Of a stretch of 64,000 bases of DNA, positions 10,346-20,739 are shown piece by piece (within the stretch, counting starts at the first letter, position 1; the number at the start of each line of letters is the position of its first letter). The stretch is from Mytilus trossulus. Its lineage: Eukaryota; Mollusca; Bivalvia; Mytilida; Mytilidae. The position numbers were made by a program, and so were the translations under genes. Location of the stretch: positions 25,707,578-25,771,577 of the forward strand of contig NC_086378.1 of the NCBI RefSeq assembly GCF_036588685.1. Direction: 5' to 3'. A model generated the notes under the pieces. It was not told the DNA's origin. It saw only the letters and a program-made list of their open reading frames with translations, and ran no database searches.

Positions 10346-11740
10346 ATTAAAACCACGATCAATATGCAAACAAACATTATGATAAACTGAAGTGAAGCAG
10401 TATTAATGCATTGTAGTGCCAAATTATTTTAATGTATATTTTATATTATTTCTTACTCAAGCTTGACATTATGTTCGTTTGATACTTAAGGAATCTGTAG
10501 AGAACGATTGACTCTATATTATGTAATTTACTTTTTCAACAAACGCTTTACAAATTGACAACATTTTTTTTCATCTGTTTAAATTTATCTACTAGCATAT
10601 GTTGCAACACAGATTTTCAAATTTTGATTTACATTTTTAACCAAGTTTGCTCACTTACATGTATTTGGCTTTACTTTAGAACACCTTGAAACGTTTGAGA
10701 ATAAGTATCCACAGTCTTCTCCCTTTGTGGAGGGGTCAAGGGGGTCCCCATAACAGCAAAACAGTGAATTGATTTGGTGAAAAACAGATAACAAGGAATT
10801 AAAAAGGGATAAAAACTGATAACAGTAAATAAAATATGAAAATAAATCTGTCCAGGACCAATCCAGAAGATGATTCGTAGATCTTAGTATATAACTTGTG
10901 GTATGGACCTAGAAAATTGTTATTTGTTTAAACAAGATGTTTCGGCCGTTGAGGCAGTTCTGCTTTGGTTGATTTTTTCCGTAACAATGTACAATAAGTT
11001 ATAGTATCGATGTTGATTTTTTTTAACGAAATTACTAGTTTCTGTTTTTGATATAGGGAAATTTTTAATCTAGGGCATTTGAGGGATCCATTTTTAATGA
11101 TTTAGGTTTTTTTATTTAATTTTTGAAAATAGTGCAGCCAGTGACACTTTATTATCAATTTGATTTTTAGAAGAAAAAAATCTGAAAAGCAATATATACT
11201 TTACAAGTAATGAAAAAACCAATGATGCACAATATATTTTTTGTATTTATTGACCTCATGATAAAACTTACTTATAAAATACAAAAATACTCAGATCAGT
11301 GAAGACAGAACATGTAACTAAAACACGCATGACAGTTATGGTTATTCTGATAATAGAAATTGACTCAAGTGACAATTCTGATAGTATAATAGAAATTGGA
11401 CCTAGTGAAAATTGTGTATCTTATGTAAAATTATAGAATATGGAAAATTTGGGTACAGCATGGGAGAAACTGTAGGATTTTAAAAAGAGAGTTCTTCGGT
11501 GAAAAATTAAACTATCAAGACACATCTGTATTTGCATCAATGGTTTCCGAGCTTCAATTTTCGCCATGTGAAGCAATTAAAAGCTTAATTTTAAAAATAT
11601 GGTGGTCAGGGTTCTCTTTCATGTAAAGGAAAAGAGAGGGAGTAGCACTTATAATATAAATTCTAAAAATATAAGTGCTAAAAGAAAAATATGTTTAATT
11701 CCCGAAGCCATAATTCAAACCCACACCACTTAGTAATATA
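10346..11740. other. Unassigned; AACAG-rich tract at 10750-10850
   Basis: Mostly AT-rich DNA with no gene. A stretch near 10750-10850 repeats words such as AACAGATAACA, like the tract at 12340-12530. Confidence 0.4.
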
Positions 11741-11749
11741 AAACAGTTC

Positions 11750-11940
11750 AAAGGGAAAAACTAACTGCCTAAAAATAGTGAACGAGAAACTTAGTAACAC
11801 AATAACAAACTACAACCACTGAATCCAGGCTCCTGCCTTGGAAATAGGCACATACAGAATGTGACTGCGTCAACTTTAGCATGCTAGTTAGTGTCCAATC
11901 CTCCCCTAATCAGGGACAGTAGTGGAATAGTACAATTAAC
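11750..11940 (+). repeat. Dispersed repeat fam-1, inner part
   Basis: Follows the order of 5340-5540: a CAAAGGGAAAAAC-like word, then ACGAGAAAC, then CAGGCTCCTGCC, with about one difference in five. Confidence 0.65.
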
Positions 11941-12235
11941 ATGAAGATTAGTTATGTGGTCATTGAATACAAAAAATGTATCGGGTGTACCAATGCCTTT
12001 TTTATAACAAAATCCATACTATAAGTTATTGTACAAGTAATAAGTGAATTATAATTTGTACAAAATGCTACATGTTCACAGACAATGGAATTTATTACAA
12101 AGGATAATAATAACATATACTGGAATGGTCCTGGGTCCAACTGATTTTATTTGTTTATGCGATGTATGTTACTGAAATTCTTCTGCAAATACGGCCACCC
12201 GATATTACCAGTAGAAAGACCCCAATAGATATACA

Positions 12236-12300
12236 TTAAAAGAAGATGTGGTAAGCGTGCCAATGAGACTATTATCCATTAAAATCACAATTTTCAATTA
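12236..12300 (+). repeat. Dispersed repeat fam-1, 5' scrap
   Basis: Contains AGAAGATGTGG and GTGCCAATGAGAC, the opening words of fam-1, then diverges. Confidence 0.6.
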
Positions 12301-12339
12301 TCTTCAATTTCTTCGGAATATTGGCTGTCAAAATGCTAA

Positions 12340-12530
12340 CATTCCAATTTTCAATAACAGTTAACAGCAAATAGATTCTCACAATAACAGATAACAAAAT
12401 AGATAATAGTCCTATAACAGCCAACAAAGAATAAGACAATAACAGCTAACAGTAAATATATTTTCAAAATAACAGATAACAAAGAATTAAAATGCCCCAT
12501 AACAGAATAACAGTTAAACCCCTTGCCCCC
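12340..12530. repeat. Degenerate AACAG/AACAA-type tandem tract
   Basis: Irregular repetition of ATAACAGATAACAAA-like words at spacings of roughly 20-45 bp. It resembles the weaker tract near 10750-10850, so it may be a dispersed repeat with internal iteration. Confidence 0.6.
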
Positions 12531-12544
12531 CTCCTTTGTGAAAC

Positions 12545-13140
12545 GGCGCCATACGCCATTTTTTTTGGATTGACCTCTTTTGTATCGTCTTTCATTTTTG
12601 TTATGAGCTACCTATAAATACAACTTATAATGCTGGCTCTATTATGTGACTATATAATAAAATAAACATGCAATCAGCAGTAATAATTGTTACTGGCAAT
12701 TTAGTCCCAATGTCTCCCGACCTATCATTTCATGGAGATTGCTTTAAAAATTGCTAGGAAAAATAAATACTTAATTAACAATAAATTGATCTATTTTTAT
12801 TAAGAAAACAAGAAAAAAATACTTTAAAAGCCTATCTTACGTAATTTGATAGTCGCTACCGGAAATAGAACGTAAAACATGTCCCAGAAACTGTCGTCTG
12901 CTCTGATGGTCACGAGACGGAAATGGCTTCTGTAAAATCAGATTTTGTCATCCGATACTCATGCCGTTGCATCACGAAATACAAAATTATTTATGTCCTT
13001 GCAAATGAAAACGAAAAACTAAGTTTACATATGCATTTCTCTTCCAATGGTCGAATGATTACTAATCTATACACTATTGTTTTACGTTTATTGCATGCTG
13101 TTTTTGGCTGTTTTTCAAAGCACAAAACTATTTTGGATTT
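12545..13140. other. Unassigned; weak frame at 12923-13207
   Basis: A plus-strand frame from 12923 runs into the retrozyme and has no recognisable domain. I treat it as chance. Confidence 0.4.
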
Positions 13141-13179
13141 TGGGCTTAGTTATCAAATGTACGAGGATTATAATTTTAT

Positions 13180-13223
13180 ACGCCAGACGCGCGTTTCGTC
13201 TACATAAGACTCATCAGTGACGC
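13180..13223 (-). ncRNA. Type I hammerhead ribozyme
   Basis: Minus strand, 5' to 3': stem I strand GCGTCA; core CTGATGA; stem II GTCT / loop TATGT / AGAC; core GAAA; a minimal self-complementary stem III CGCGCG; cleavage triplet GTC; then TGGCGT, which pairs with GCGTCA (with wobbles). All invariant core bases are present. Predicted cleavage falls between 13186 and 13185. The loop-less stem III suggests that activity needs two ribozymes to pair, as described for similar animal hammerheads. Confidence 0.88.
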
Positions 13224-13432
13224 TCAGATCAAAATAGTTAAAAAGCCAAACAAATACAAAGTTGAAGAGCATTGAGGACCCAAAATTCCAAAAAGTTGTG
13301 CCAAATACGGCTAAGGTAATCTACTCCTGGGGTAAGAAAATCCTTAGTTTTTCGAATAATTCAAAGTTTTGTAAACAGAAAATTTATAAAAATGACCATA
13401 TAATTGATATTCATGTCAACACCGAAGTGTTG

Positions 13433-13479
13433 ACTACTGGACTGGTGATACCCTCGGGGACGAAACGTCCACCAGCAGT
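13433..13479 (+). ncRNA. Hammerhead-like fold on the opposite strand
   Basis: Plus strand: ACTACTGG at 13433-13440 can pair with CCAGCAGT near 13472-13479. Between them lie CTGGTGA (13442-13448, one base from the CTGATGA core), a CCC/GGG stem, CGAAAC and GTC (13467-13469). The order of parts is that of a type I hammerhead, but the A-to-G change in the core would normally kill catalysis and stem III is a single pair. It may be a relic or chance. Confidence 0.35.
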
Positions 13480-13519
13480 GGCATCGACCCAGTGGTGTAA
13501 ATAGTTATCAAATGTACTT

Positions 13520-14395
13520 AAAGTGAGGAATATTTGTCTACTCCATGCAAACTAAAGCAATTTTCTCTCATGATTCTCGAAATTTATTTAAAGCTTAAAT
13601 TTGAATTGGACCATTGTATTACTAATGACTTTTTTTGTCATATATCATGTCACCAACAAACCGAATTGAGCAAAGCTTTTTTATCTTATGTCCCTCATAT
13701 ATTTTTAGATATTTTAAAATATATGTCTTTAAGGAGATTATGTTCAAACAAAAAAATAGAAAATTTCCGAAAGACATATATACAGACAATCACACGCATA
13801 TAATGGACAAAGAAGCTATGGGATATATTTATAGAAGAAGTGAGATGGAAACATGTGAATTAATCCGCCACAACAACCGGAAATTCCTTAAATGCCATAT
13901 TGTTATGCGGTATAGTGAAAGTAAAATGAGCCGTGCAGATATACCATAGAGGAAAAACAACAGGAGATACACGTAAATATTCTTTATAAGGAATAGTTGA
14001 TGCAGTTTCACAAGGCGCTGATTTATATGCGCAGGTGGTATTCCGCTGATGTTTCAATAGCTGCGATTTCAAATCTTATCGCAGAATATGTTTTTTTTCT
14101 TTTACTAATACTTTTTCTTAATAAGAACTCAACATCTTTGTCACAAATCGTATCTTCTATAATTTTGGTATTTACTATTTTTGCAGTGTAAAACAAATTC
14201 TATGAATTTTAGTTTAATTTCTTTTATCAGGGGGAAAATCGATCACTCTAGGTGTAATCATATTTCTTAAGCAAAAAACCTAAGCAAAATAATAACGGGT
14301 TTGATGCTGACTGTATGTTGGTGCGTATTGTTTTGTTGACTTATGAATTCCAATTGTTTTAATTCTTTTATGAATTTCAAATATACAGTTTGATA
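13520..14395. other. Unassigned AT-rich DNA
   Basis: Several overlapping frames on both strands, all AT-driven, with no recognisable domain. Confidence 0.4.
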
Positions 14396-14495
14396 TAATT
14401 CATCTTCACTAGCCAAGGGTTGCGATCCACTCCCGCTCTCTCCCAAGTGAGAGAGTGCGGGAGTGGATCGTAACCCTTGGCTAGCGATGATGGAT
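14396..14495. repeat. Near-perfect hairpin / fold-back repeat
   Basis: Arms of about 35 nt (14409-14442 against 14449-14484) with two mismatches around a CCAAGT loop. Each arm contains AGCCAAGGGTT and GATCCACTCCCGC. Weaker pairing extends a few bases outward on each side. It is GC-rich in AT-rich DNA. It could be a fold-back MITE or a small structured RNA gene. Confidence 0.85.
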
Positions 14496-14499
14496 ATAA

Positions 14500-14828
14500 T
14501 TTGTCACAATACACATTATTGCCCGAAGACGAAGTCACGATTTTAGTCTAGATTTTAAATAGTGTCTACAAGAACGTCCGCGTTGTATAATGGTATATTA
14601 ATATCATGTCTATGAATGCATTGTCTGGACGTCTGAAAGCTATTTACTGTAAGTAATAGGATGTGTCTGTTAGGATCGGAGTCACGGAACATAAGGTCGT
14701 ACCATAACATTCACAGTTATATAATTATGGAAGTGTTTGCACAAGCTTTTTGTCAAATATCCGTTCAATAATTTTGTAACACAAAGTAATATAACACATT
14801 TGATACAAACGAGAGAAGAGAATAAAAA
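14500..14828. other. Unassigned
   Basis: No feature seen. Confidence 0.4.
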
Positions 14829-14829
14829 A

Positions 14830-15070
14830 ACCAAGTGAAACTGCGACCCATTTCTCACTGATGATACCCCTGCCCGCCGATAAAGATGTTGAGTGACGAT
14901 TCTAAAAATGCACCATACGGTATAGCTGACGTATACAAACCCTGAAACAAAATTTCAAAAATCCTTATGATGTTGTTTCTGACTAAGATGCGACGAAATA
15001 TTTTCATGAGACGGACGGACGGACGGACAGAGGCAAAACAGTACACCTACTGTTTTAAGGGGGATATACA
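14830..15070. repeat. Dispersed repeat fam-6a with GACG microsatellite
   Basis: A non-coding repeat holding TGATACCCCTGCCCGCC and CTTATGATGTTGTTTCTGA, then (GACG/GACGGACG)n near 15010-15030 and AGAGGCAAAACAGTA. This is a familiar mussel-type dispersed repeat as far as I recall; the GACGGACGGACG block is also in the repeat at 57355-57672. Confidence 0.55.
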
Positions 15071-15352
15071 CATATTTGGACGAAAAACAGTTTTGTGTAG
15101 AGGTAGAATTGACCTGTAACTGGCTATTTATTATCCAATGGATCAACATTTACCACACTGCTTGTTATCTCTTAGCGTCTTGGTTGTTAACTATGTTTCA
15201 TTTGAGCGTTGTGTACAATGTGACAAAAAAAAGAAAGATTCTATCTTATGGTCGTTGTATATTGCATGTTATTCGATTAAGCTTTGCACTGTCTTTTTTG
15301 TTTTTGTTTCTTTTTAATTGGGGTTGTTTATCTGTATATTTAGGAGACATAG

Positions 15353-15540
15353 TGGCTGAGTGATATAAAAACTCCAACTATTACTATCCCTTTAGTTCGA
15401 ACTCTGCACGTGGCAGGTGTTCTCGATTCCAATCTAATTAAATAAGATTTAATATTGCCAGTTTCCTGCCGAAAGTCATTGGTTCTCTCCGGGCACTCCG
15501 CAAATAAAAACTGAGTTTTGGGTTTGAGAGTCCTTGAATA
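15353..15540 (+). mobile_element. Degraded tRNA-derived SINE
   Basis: A box TGGCTGAGTGA at 15353-15363 and a B-box-like GTTCTCGATTCC at 15419-15430, about 66 bp apart, resemble the head of a tRNA-Leu/Ser (long variable arm). Downstream words CAGTTTCCTGCCGAAAG and CTCTCCGGGCACTCC look like a conserved SINE body. It has no clear tail or duplication. Confidence 0.55.
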
Positions 15541-15639
15541 TTTTGTTAAAAAAACGTATAACAGTTGCATATGTACAGGTAGATGTAGTGGGGATGATGG
15601 GGTATTGAGCCCGAACGAAAACGTTTGAACCTCCAACAA

Positions 15640-15765
15640 ACTTAAATTGTTATTCGTTTTTGATGCGTTTTGTTATTTGATTTTGCCATGTGATTATGGA
15701 CTTTCCGTATTGATTTTCCTCTGAGTTCAGTATTTTTGTGATTTTACTTTTGTCTTGCCAAAGGG
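15640..15765 (+). repeat. Dispersed repeat fam-4, 3' part
   Basis: Contains TTTTGATGCGTTTTG, TTTGCCATGTGATTATGG and GAGTTCAGTATTTTTGTGAT, nearly the same as 20610-20715. Confidence 0.8.
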
Positions 15766-16039
15766 TTTTAGAGTGCATTTACGTTTGCTTTTACAGAAAT
15801 GTTTATACCTTAACGAAGAGGACTGAGCAGATTACTGATTGTCGTTCAATGATCACAACATGAGCAGATTTTAACTCTTTACGGTTCTTCTCCTTCTAAT
15901 AATAATTGCATACCACCTCTGATGTATTATCGCAAATAACTATTTTCACATGCCCAAAGGAAACATCCTTTCAACATACTATGTACACATACCGATCGTG
16001 ATGTTATATTCAATTAAAACTGAAATGACTAACATGAAG

Positions 16040-16800
16040 CAAGTGTCTGGAGGCTGTCATTGGATCCTTCCATTGTGGAAGCTGTGACGATAGCAGATGG
16101 TAATCATTCCACAGACGAATTGCAGATGGTAAATCATTCCACAGACGAATTGCAGATGGAAAACATGATTGCTGAGGGTTTTGTATTCATAATTAGGGTA
16201 GTATGAATCTGATTTCATGTCCTTTTGTTGTTACTGCTTCATCCCGTGGTATCAAGTATTGCTCTGATGGTATTGCAATAGAATGGTGTATTATGCGACA
16301 GAGCATGATAGTCTTTACTCTCTTTCTGCGTTCTTGTATTTCAGCCCATTCCGGGGTTTAAAACATAAGGGTTACTCTGCTGGCGGGTCTGTAGTCTCTA
16401 GGTACTAAGCGTGCTGCTCTTCTGTGCACCATTTCTATTTCTCCGATTTTTTTCTGAGTTACATCGTCCCAAATGATACAAGCATACTTTATAATTGTTC
16501 TTACTAGTGAGGTATAACATTGTGCCTTGATCTTATTTGGACAGGAGCTGATATTTCTTCACAAGAAAGAATTTATGTTGTTTTTTTACTTGGTTACTCT
16601 ACCTATATGATAGTTCCATGATGATTTGTTGTTGATATGAAGGCCTAGGTTTTTTCGATCTTTACTACTACTTATGTCTTTCCATGTATTGTGTAGTTTG
16701 AGGTAATTGTTGGTTACCAGTAGAACCTCGCATTTTCAAGGATTGAATTCCATGAACCATGTGCCTTCCCATTTCTGCATATTGTCTAGGTCATTCTCGA
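16040..16800 (-). pseudogene. LINE reverse-transcriptase C-terminal relic
   Basis: Minus-strand translation, through several frame changes and stops, reads like the second half of a Jockey/CR1-type ORF2. There is an E-N-D-L-D-N-M-Q-K-W block ending in M-E-F-N-P (near 16750), a K-x-L-G-L-H-I-N-type block, then Y-T-S-L-V-R-x-I-x-x-Y-A-C-x-I-W-D, Q-R-R-A-A-R, and finally F-P-S-A-I-R-L-W-N-D (near 16100-16170). These are the thumb and C-terminal blocks of non-LTR polymerases. The last block is duplicated in tandem. The catalytic palm is not present. It is dead. Confidence 0.8.
16090..16158. repeat. 30-bp tandem duplication inside the LINE relic
   Basis: GCAGATGGTAAATCATTCC...GAATT occurs twice in a row, one copy lacking an A. 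On the minus strand it duplicates the R-L-W-N-D motif. Confidence 0.85.
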
Positions 16801-16804
16801 GTAA

Positions 16805-17284
16805 TATTGTATCCTCCTGTTTATATATCGGTGTGTGGTGGATAATGTCTCATGAACAGTAAAACCATATCAAATTTTATATGGCATGATATTTTAGGGA
16901 AAGAGAAGACAAAAAACCCAAAAGAAAGAGAGAAGCCCGGGCTATGAAAAAAAGAATCATTAAGGAAAGCGACCCAACGAGAAAGAGAATCTTGCAAAAA
17001 AGCTTCAAATTCGAAGTAAAGATAGTAGATAGGAGTATTTTAAATTTTGGCACAGAAGAGATTAATTTGTAGATAATATACAGCATGGAGGGCTAGATGT
17101 TTGATGACTTTTTTGTCACCCAAGACATATTCGTGACGTTAAAACCGAGTACCCCTTAATAAATAACACTGAAGGTATTACCATATAAATATATCTAACA
17201 TGTTCAAATTCAGGACTATAAAGATAATCGTCTGTCACTATGAAATATTATTCCCTAATGTTTTGAATTCCATTTCCTAATTTT
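16805..17284. other. Unassigned
   Basis: AT-rich, no recognisable feature. Confidence 0.4.
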
Positions 17285-18546
17285 TGTCGAGCCTTCGACT
17301 TTAGTCGAAAAAGCGAGACTAAGCAATCCTACATTCCGTCGTCGTCGTCGTCGTCGGCGGCGGCGGCGTCCACAAATATTCACTCTGTGGTTAAAGTTTT
17401 TGAAATTTTAATAACTTTCTTAAACTATACTGGATTTCTACCAAACTTGGACAGAAGCTTGTTTATGATCATAAGATAGTATCCAGAAGTTAATTTTGTA
17501 AAAATAAAATTCCATTTTTTCCGTATTTTACTTATAAATGGACTTAGTTTTTTTCTGCGGGGAAACATAACATTCACTTTGTAGTTAAAGTTTGTAGAAT
17601 TTCAATAACTTTCTTAAACAGTCCTGGGTTTGTACCAAACTTGGACAGAAGCTTGTTTATGATCATAAGGTAGTATCCAAAAGTAAATTTTGTAAAAAAA
17701 TAAATCCATTTTTTCCGTATTTTACTTTTAAATGGACTTAGTTTTTCTGCGGGAAATATTACATTCACTCTGTGGTTAAAGTTTTTGAAATTTTAATAAC
17801 TTTCTTAAACTATACTGGATTTCTACCAAACTTGGACAGAAGCTTGTTTATGATCATAAGATAGTATCCAGAAGTTAATTTTGTAAAAATAAAATTCCAT
17901 TTTTTCCACATTTTACTTATAAATGGACTTAGTTTTTTTCTGCGGGGAAACATAACATTCACTCTGTAGTTAAAGTTTTTAGAATTTCAATAACTTTCTT
18001 AAACAGTCCTGGGTTTGTACCAAACTTGGACAGAAGCTTGTTTATGATCATAAGGTAGTATCCAAAAGTAAATTTTGTAAAAAAATAAATCCATTTTTTC
18101 CGTATTTTACTTTTAAATGGACTTAGTTTTTCTGCGGGAAATATTACATTCACTCTGTGGTTAAAGTTTTTAGAATTTTAATAACTTTCTTAAACTATCC
18201 TGGGTTTGCACCACACTTAGACAGAAGCTTGTTTATGATCATACGATAGTATCCGGAAGTAAATTTTGTAAAAAAAGATAACTCCATTTCTGTATTTTAC
18301 TTTTATATGGACTTAGATTTTCTCCCAGTTAACATTACATACAGTCTGCAGTTAAAGTTTTCAAAACATTTATTAGATTCATCAACTATCCTAGAATTTT
18401 ACCAAACTTGGACAGAAGCTTCTTACAATCATGAGATAGTATCAAGAGGAATATTTTTATTAATTTTTTTCCTCATTTTTGTTGAGCCTGCGATTTACAG
18501 CAAAAGTAGGCGAGACATTGGGTTCCTCGGAACCCTTACAAATTTT
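17285..18546. mobile_element. Element fam-5 with related ends and internal tandem array
   Basis: The left end (17285-17320, GTCGAGCCTTCGACTTTAGT then GCGAGAC) and the right end (18477-18516, GTTGAGCCTGCGATT then GGCGAGAC) are related in the same orientation. Between them lie a (GTC)n(GGC)n microsatellite at 17337-17369 and a tandem array of about 192-bp units. No coding frame beyond the array by-products. This is a widespread mussel-type repeat; the superfamily is unknown. Confidence 0.7.
17379..18345. repeat. Dimeric tandem array, 194 + 191 bp
   Basis: Unit starts (TTCACTCTGTGG-like) at 17379, 17573, 17764, 17958 and 18149, then a diverged sixth. Units 1 and 3 match each other (ATACTGGATTTCTACC), as do 2 and 4 (GTCCTGGGTTTGTACC), giving a 385-bp higher-order repeat. 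Every unit shares ACTTGGACAGAAGCTTGTTT or a close variant. The two nearly identical minus-strand 64-codon frames are by-products. Confidence 0.9.
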
Positions 18547-18549
18547 TCA

Positions 18550-19560
18550 CATATTCCAGCGATTCTTTTACTGATCTTTTAGGAGGGATAATATTTTATC
18601 CTACCGATTGCTTATACCAACTTTTTTATCCTCAAGACTTCACGTCTTTCATATTTAACAAACGTCCATATTATACAACAGACTCATGCATGACAATTTC
18701 ATTTCAATCTCTCTTTTGATTTAAACCATCAAATCCAATTTATTTTACGAAATAACAAAGTTGTTACGTGTAAAAACATGTTACAAAACGTCAAAAGCAT
18801 AGAAGAAAAACATTTAAGTGAAATTAGGAAATTCTGTAATCAGATAACGCAGTTAAAAAGATTGTGGACCTACACGAAAAACCCATTGATGATTCTTATC
18901 ATGCTAAGCAGTGGTTTACAAAATATTCCCGGTCCATACAACTAAACACTTAAATACAACAATTATAGCATTTTCATCATTTCCACCAAATACTTTGATA
19001 TCGCTATAACGCGTAATTTCGACAGATTTAGAAAATAAAATTAATTAATAACTATTCCATTGACATCAATTATGGAATTATCAAGCTACTATCTATATTA
19101 AACTTTATTTAGATACTCATACATCAAAGATTTCATCGTTACCAATAACGAATTACAAATGTACTCTCATTGTAATATTTTTATTTCATTATAGAAAGTT
19201 AACTTTGAAGATGTAAATATAATTGGACTTGATAAATCTAATGTTTTCCCTAATCCACTGAACTGTACGTAGTTCCGTGATGTAATTATTTGTAAAAGAT
19301 TTGATTTCTATTTCTAAACGGCCATTAGGTTTGGAATAAATATTTCAATAACATGCTTACTGCACACTATATTTGAAAATGAAAGGGTTCAAAAAAGTAC
19401 GAATGAATTGTCCACAGTCAACTCTCAAAGGCCATATAGAAATGGCAATACATAGTGGTTTTATTAATTACTTTTACACTATAATTCATAACTAATGGCT
19501 GCATCGACAATACCATGACATCATATCTTTCAGATTTCAACCGTTGAATCAAATTTTAAT
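18550..19560. other. Unassigned
   Basis: No gene or clear repeat seen. Confidence 0.4.
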
Positions 19561-19564
19561 GGTT

Positions 19565-19795
19565 ATAGTTATGATACTTTAACTTTGATGCGACTGTCAT
19601 ACAAGTGAGAGGTTTAGCGAAATAAAAACAGGTTCAATCCACCATTTTTACATTTGAAAATGTCTGTACCAAGTCATGAATATGACAGTTGTTGTCCATT
19701 TGTTAAATGTGTTTAATCATTTGATCTTGTCATTTGATTAGGTACTTTCAGTTTTAAATTATCCTCGGAGTTTAATACTACATAAACTTACTTGT
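19565..19795 (+). repeat. Dispersed repeat fam-4, full-length copy
   Basis: Opens TGATGCGACTGTCATACAAG, contains GGTTCAATCC (a B-box match at about 19632), AATGTCTGTACCAAGTCA and ends near CTCGGAGTTTA. The B-box-like word hints at a SINE head, but I see no convincing A box. Confidence 0.75.
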
Positions 19796-19974
19796 CTTTA
19801 GGCAGGCCTCTCTTTTCTTATGAATTAACCAAGCTAAATTGTCCTCATGCAGATGCCGCATTTTTTGCACAAATTGCACAAGCTGTTGGTCCTAATGCAG
19901 GTTCTTCCAAGCTGATCTGTCCGATTGCTGGCGGCTCTTCTTTTATGGATTTCTTAGCTAACCCGTTTTTATAA
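19796..19974 (+). CDS. Possible last exon of unidentified gene
   Basis: Directly after fam-4 there is a TTACTTGTCTTTAG acceptor-like stretch, then about 59 open codons ending in TAA (19972-19974). Composition is protein-like (Ala, Gly, Pro, Cys; P-H-A-D-A-A-F-F-A-Q-I-A-Q-A and C-P-I-A-G-G-S-S) and more GC-rich than its surroundings. I do not recognise it. It may be a host or transposon terminal exon. Confidence 0.3.
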
Positions 19975-19979
19975 AGGGG

Positions 19980-20495
19980 GTCGATCGATAAATATTAAGA
20001 AGATGTTCTCAATATCAAGTTTTTTTGTTCATTATGCAGATACATTTTTGTTTTATTTGCTTTCCAGTCATTATGTATATTTTATGAAATGTTGTATTAT
20101 CAAAAACCAAAAATCTCCAATTAATATGCGATGGATAAAGTGATGAGTGTAAATATTAGTTATTCTATGTATAACTTTTGGACTAGTTCGATTTCTGTAA
20201 TTTATTCTTACATACTTTTGATTTTTTAACCCTGTCTGCGCTCATTGCCTATGTAAAATTTAAAATTGTTTATAATCCAGGTACTTTTGATAACTATTGT
20301 ATGCACATTGAACGACAAATTTATGTGACGTATATATTTTTTCTGACGTCAGACACTCAAATCAATCCATGTGTTCGTAGATAGTAGATGTTGTTGTGTC
20401 CTGTTAAATTGTTATACGATGATGACTGATGTTCCCATATTTTGACTATTTTATTGATTGTGACTGTTTATTTAACGCATCATGTAAATGTAACG
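19980..20495. other. Unassigned
   Basis: No feature seen; could be 3' UTR if the preceding exon is real. Confidence 0.35.
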
Positions 20496-20499
20496 GAAT

Positions 20500-20718
20500 T
20501 TGATGAGACTGTTATTAAAGTGAGAGGGTTAGCGCTATAGAACCAGGTTTAATCCACCATTTTCTACATTTGAAAATGCCTGTACCAAGTCAGGAATATG
20601 ACAGTTCTTGTCCATTCGTTTTTGATGCGTTTTGTTTTTTGATTTTGCCATGTGATTATGGACTTTCCAAATTGATTTTCCTCTGAGTTCAGTATTTTTG
20701 TGATTTTACTTTTTAGAA
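20500..20718 (+). repeat. Dispersed repeat fam-4, full-length copy
   Basis: Same order of words as 19565-19795, with a better preserved 3' end (GAGTTCAGTATTTTTGTGAT). It abuts the reverse-transcriptase fragment. Confidence 0.85.
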
Positions 20719-20739
20719 GGAGCCATTTGATTCGTTTGA

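Larger units (their letters stand above)
13147..13517 (-). mobile_element. Retrozyme (hammerhead-ribozyme element), fullest copy
   Basis: One 354-bp unit starts at a TAGTTATCAAATGTAC word (13147), and the same word begins again at 13502, so this is one monomer plus the start of another. The minus strand holds a complete hammerhead core at 13180-13223. Metazoan retrozymes are small non-autonomous retroelements of a few hundred bases, often in tandem, delimited by type I hammerheads with a very short stem III and yielding circular RNAs; mussels are known to carry them. No protein is encoded. Other copies lie near 22.9, 33.1, 34.1, 42.6 and 63.6 kb. Confidence 0.85.

Noticed and set aside
13262..13504. 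80-codon plus-strand gene
   Set aside because: It lies wholly within the retrozyme and is not conserved in kind with any protein I know.
14860..14890. Hammerhead core at CTGATGA in fam-6a
   Set aside because: No GAAA box with the right spacing; the neighbouring sequence belongs to a different repeat.
17574..18153. Two identical 64-codon genes on the minus strand
   Set aside because: They are by-products of the 385-bp repeat.
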